A stretch of DNA of 64,000 bases from Sipunculus nudus (taxonomy: Eukaryota > Annelida > Sipuncula > Golfingiida > Sipunculidae): contig CM049314.1 in NCBI GenBank assembly GCA_026874595.1, positions 34,579,229 to 34,643,228 of the forward strand, in the 5' to 3' direction. Of this stretch, positions 61,305 to 64,000 are shown one piece after another. A program made the translations under genes and the position numbers. Position 1 is the first letter of the stretch; each line of letters starts with the position of its first letter. The notes below the pieces were generated by a model. That model searched no databases. It was not told where the DNA came from and saw only the letters and a list, made by a program, of their open reading frames with translations.

Positions 61305-62685
61305 ACATTGCACATATTTAGTATGATCATCATACTTGATAAGAAATGTTGACATATTTGGTATGATCATTATACTTGATTAAGAAATTAGGTGACAAAT
61401 TAGGTATGATCATTATACTTGATTTAGAAACAAGATGACGTATTTGGTATGATCTTTATACTTGATTAAGAAATAAGGTGACATATTTGGTTTGATCTTT
61501 ATACTTGATTAAGAAATAAGGTGACATATTTTGTTTGACCTTTATACTTGATAAGAAATAAGGTGACATATTTGGTTTGATCTTTATACTTGATTAAAAA
61601 AAAGGTGACATATTTGGTTTGATCTTTATACTTTATTAAGAAATAAGGTGACATATTTGAAATGATCATTATACTTGATTAAGAAATAAGGTGACATATA
61701 TAGTATGATCTTTATACTTGATAAGAAATAGGTTGACATATTTGGTTTGATCTTTATACTTGATTAAGAAATAAGGTGACATATTTGGTATGATCATTAT
61801 ACTTGATTAAGAAATTAGGTGACAAATTAGGTATGATCATTATACTTGATTTAGAAACAAGATGACGTATTTGGTATGATCTTTATACTTGATTAAGAAA
61901 TAAGGTGACATATTTGGTTTGATCTTTATACTTGATTAAGAAATAAGGTGACATATTTTGGTTTGATCTTTATACTTGATAAGAAATAGGTTGACATATT
62001 TGGTTTGATCTTTATACTTGATAAGAAATAAGGTGACATATTTGAAATGATCATTATACTTGATTAAGAAATAAGGTGACATATACAGTATGATCTTTAT
62101 ACTTGATTAAGAAATAAGGTGACATATTTGGTTTAATCTTTATACTTGATAAGAAATAGGTTGACATATTTGGTTTGATCTTTATACTTGATTAAGAAAT
62201 AAGGTGACATATTTGGTATGATCATTATACTTGATAAGAAATAAGGTGAAATATTTGATTTGATCTTTATACTTGATTAAGAAATTAGGTGACATATTTA
62301 GTATGATAATTAAGACTTGATTAAGAAATAAGGTGACATATATTTGGTATGGTTATTAAACCTGATATGAAATAAGTTGACATATTTGGTTTGATCTTTG
62401 TACTTGATAAGAAATAAGTTGACATATTTGGTTTGATCTTTATACTTGATAAGAAATAAGGTGAAATATTTGGTTTGATCTTTATACTTGATTAAGAAAT
62501 TAGGTGACATATTTGGTATGATCATTATACTTGATGAAGAAATAAGGTGATATATTTGGTTTGATCTTTATACTTGATAAGAAATAAGATGACATATTTG
62601 GTTTGATCTTTATACTTGATTGAGAAATTAGGTGACATATTTGGTATGATCATTATACTTGAAGAAGAAATAAGGTGACACGTGT
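61305..62685 (+). repeat. 43-bp minisatellite, about 32 units
   Basis: Unit 'gacatatttggtttgatctt' plus 'tatacttgattaagaaataaggt'-style sequence. Variants differ at 'ggtttgatcttt' versus 'ggtatgatcatt' and by loss of 'tt' in 'gattaagaa'. A block with 'gatttagaaacaagatgacg' occurs at about 61420 and again about 61840, showing a ~420-bp segmental copy. Minus-strand ORFs (MIIPNMS...) are artefacts. Confidence 0.97.
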
Positions 62686-63760
62686 TGAGCAGACCAACAT
62701 TAGGAGTCAAGTAGAAGTAGATATGTGTATGTCCAATATAAAGCACAAACATATCTTCAGCACCAAGTTAATGTGGCCTGTCTTTGCTGGTTGTTTCCTT
62801 GCAAGCGACCATTAATACATAACATGACAGCATGTTGTAATGTTTCAAATTTCTCTTTTGCACATTATTTCTTCATAAATAACCAGGGCATTTCTCTTGC
62901 TGTACCAGCTTCTGATGAATCAATAATGAGGCCATGCTCAAAATGTAATTTACACAAATTTTCTGTATCCTTTCTGAAATGTCTTTGACTGTTGTTGGTC
63001 AGGTTTGGCCCACACTTAGCCATGTCTCTGCGGCATATATATAATGATGTAATCCATCATACGGCCAGCTCAAACATGATCCACATAAGGGTCAGGCATG
63101 TACCCAGTCTAGCCATATCAGTCCAGTAGGGGACCACAAGGGCATTATCGTTTGACTCATAATACATGTGTTTTGTGATTGAATATGACATAATGACATC
63201 AGCGAAAGAATAACAAGGTCTTCTGGGAACCCCATCTCTCAGACGGTTCCATCATGAACAATTTTAGAAGCTCCCATAATGGCTCTGTGATATGCTGGTC
63301 TTTAATTCCAGCCACCGCTGTATCAATTAGAAATTCCCAAGAGGAGGTGTGTTGAAAATGTGAAATGACAAATGCTAATTAAAGTGGAACTGGGTGTTAT
63401 TATTCTATCTTTATCTCTTTTGGTCCTGAATGCTTTCCCGTAGAGATTTCCTCTGATCAGCTGCATGCGTAGCACAATCTTGAATCCAGAGAGAAGAAAT
63501 TCTAGCAAACTCCTCTCTTGGGAAGGTAGTTTGACATGTTCAGTTTACAACTATTTAAAAGATCTTAACAGTTGACTACACAGAGAAACTCCTTAAAGAC
63601 CAAGCATCAAGTGCAATAATTGATGGATATGTTAATGGAGGACTATGGACATCTTTCACTAATTAATTAGCAAACATGTGACATTAATATTTTATGCTTG
63701 ACAAACACTCTGCCAATAACTTAAATATTTTTCTTAAATGGTTCTTTTTGGATGGCTTAT
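62686..63760. other. Unique DNA right of the 43-bp array
   Basis: About 63060-63400 is GC-richer and repeat-free, and could be regulatory. No exon supported; the ORFs at 62725-62988 and 63323-63508 have no motif. Confidence 0.4.
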
Positions 63761-63762
63761 CA

Positions 63763-63850
63763 ATTGAAAACAAGGGACCTATGGGTCACTGTGCTCAGCT
63801 GACGTTAACCTTGAAGGTAAAAATTTAAATAATATCAAATGGAGATAAAG
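63763..63850 (+). repeat. Dispersed repeat of molluscan style, copy 2
   Basis: 'aaaacaagggacctatgggt' and 'cactgtgctcagctgacg' match the lead of 13119-13430. Confidence 0.55.
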
Positions 63851-64000
63851 TGTAAGAGGAAGAGGTAATAAAGGCCATGGTTGGTTTATATGATTGGTTT
63901 GTATTGATGAGCAAGAAATTGTTGCAAATAATATTTTGTGACCTGACCATGTGTTTCCTTATGTTGAAACTGAAGCATGTGAGCAGTTTGTGAACAAATG

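Noticed and set aside
61098-62752. Minus-strand ORFs (MIIPNMS..., KYKDQTKY repeats)
   Set aside because: Artefacts of the 43-bp array.

Overview
The window reads as AT-rich, intron-poor-in-signal animal DNA: an intron or gene-desert stretch, with no operons, no rRNA, no intact tRNA gene and no long uninterrupted coding region. Several repeats look molluscan, most like bivalve DNA: TGACCTTGACC-type repeats, the 'acaagggacc...gggtcac' repeat, the 'gagaagaagattttt' repeat and the 'acggacgatgccgcaccatggcataagctca' type ending. This assignment comes from memory of repeat style, not from a search. Most ORFs in the window are what chance gives at this base composition, or are tandem repeats whose period is a multiple of three.

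Left part (1-20 kb): a decayed LINE tail (60-543), two copies of a TIR element (MITE-A), a candidate plus-strand promoter with a very short first coding exon (4.77-4.96 kb), a homeodomain-site-rich unique block (7.6-8.0 kb), a 30-bp minisatellite (10.7-12.4 kb), a second LINE tail (13.8-14.1 kb), a CAGGG-ended element with 5-bp target duplications (MITE-B), a cluster of strong hairpins, and miniature LTR-element copies with a tRNA-like sequence inside the LTR (15.76-16.28 kb). These are followed by a 988-bp TA-flanked inverted-repeat element. The best protein-coding candidate is a minus-strand first exon at 18.35-18.57 kb, with a signal peptide and the start of a TNF-receptor-type cysteine-rich repeat. 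Its remaining exons were not found and would lie at lower coordinates or outside the window.

Middle (20-40 kb): a clean 400-bp hAT-type MITE with a perfect 8-bp target duplication, a degenerate ~35-bp minisatellite, further dispersed repeats (MITE-B copy 2, family E twice, family D), an integrase-like fragment of an LTR retrotransposon on the minus strand (27.8-27.9 kb), and a 2-kb block of diverged ~177-bp repeats.

Right part (40-64 kb): dominated by tandem DNA. There is a 16-copy 207-bp satellite with a visible four-monomer higher-order repeat (40.8-44.1 kb), a 5.5-kb, ~52-bp minisatellite with nested 294-bp and ~450-bp higher-order blocks (49.0-54.5 kb), and a 43-bp minisatellite (61.3-62.7 kb). 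Between them are MITE-A copies 3 and 4, MITE-B copy 3, a GC-richer unique island with two overlapping minus-strand ORFs (54.9-55.2 kb), and unique AT-rich DNA. The genes do not form a pathway. The coherent story is transposon and satellite turnover around one probable receptor first exon.
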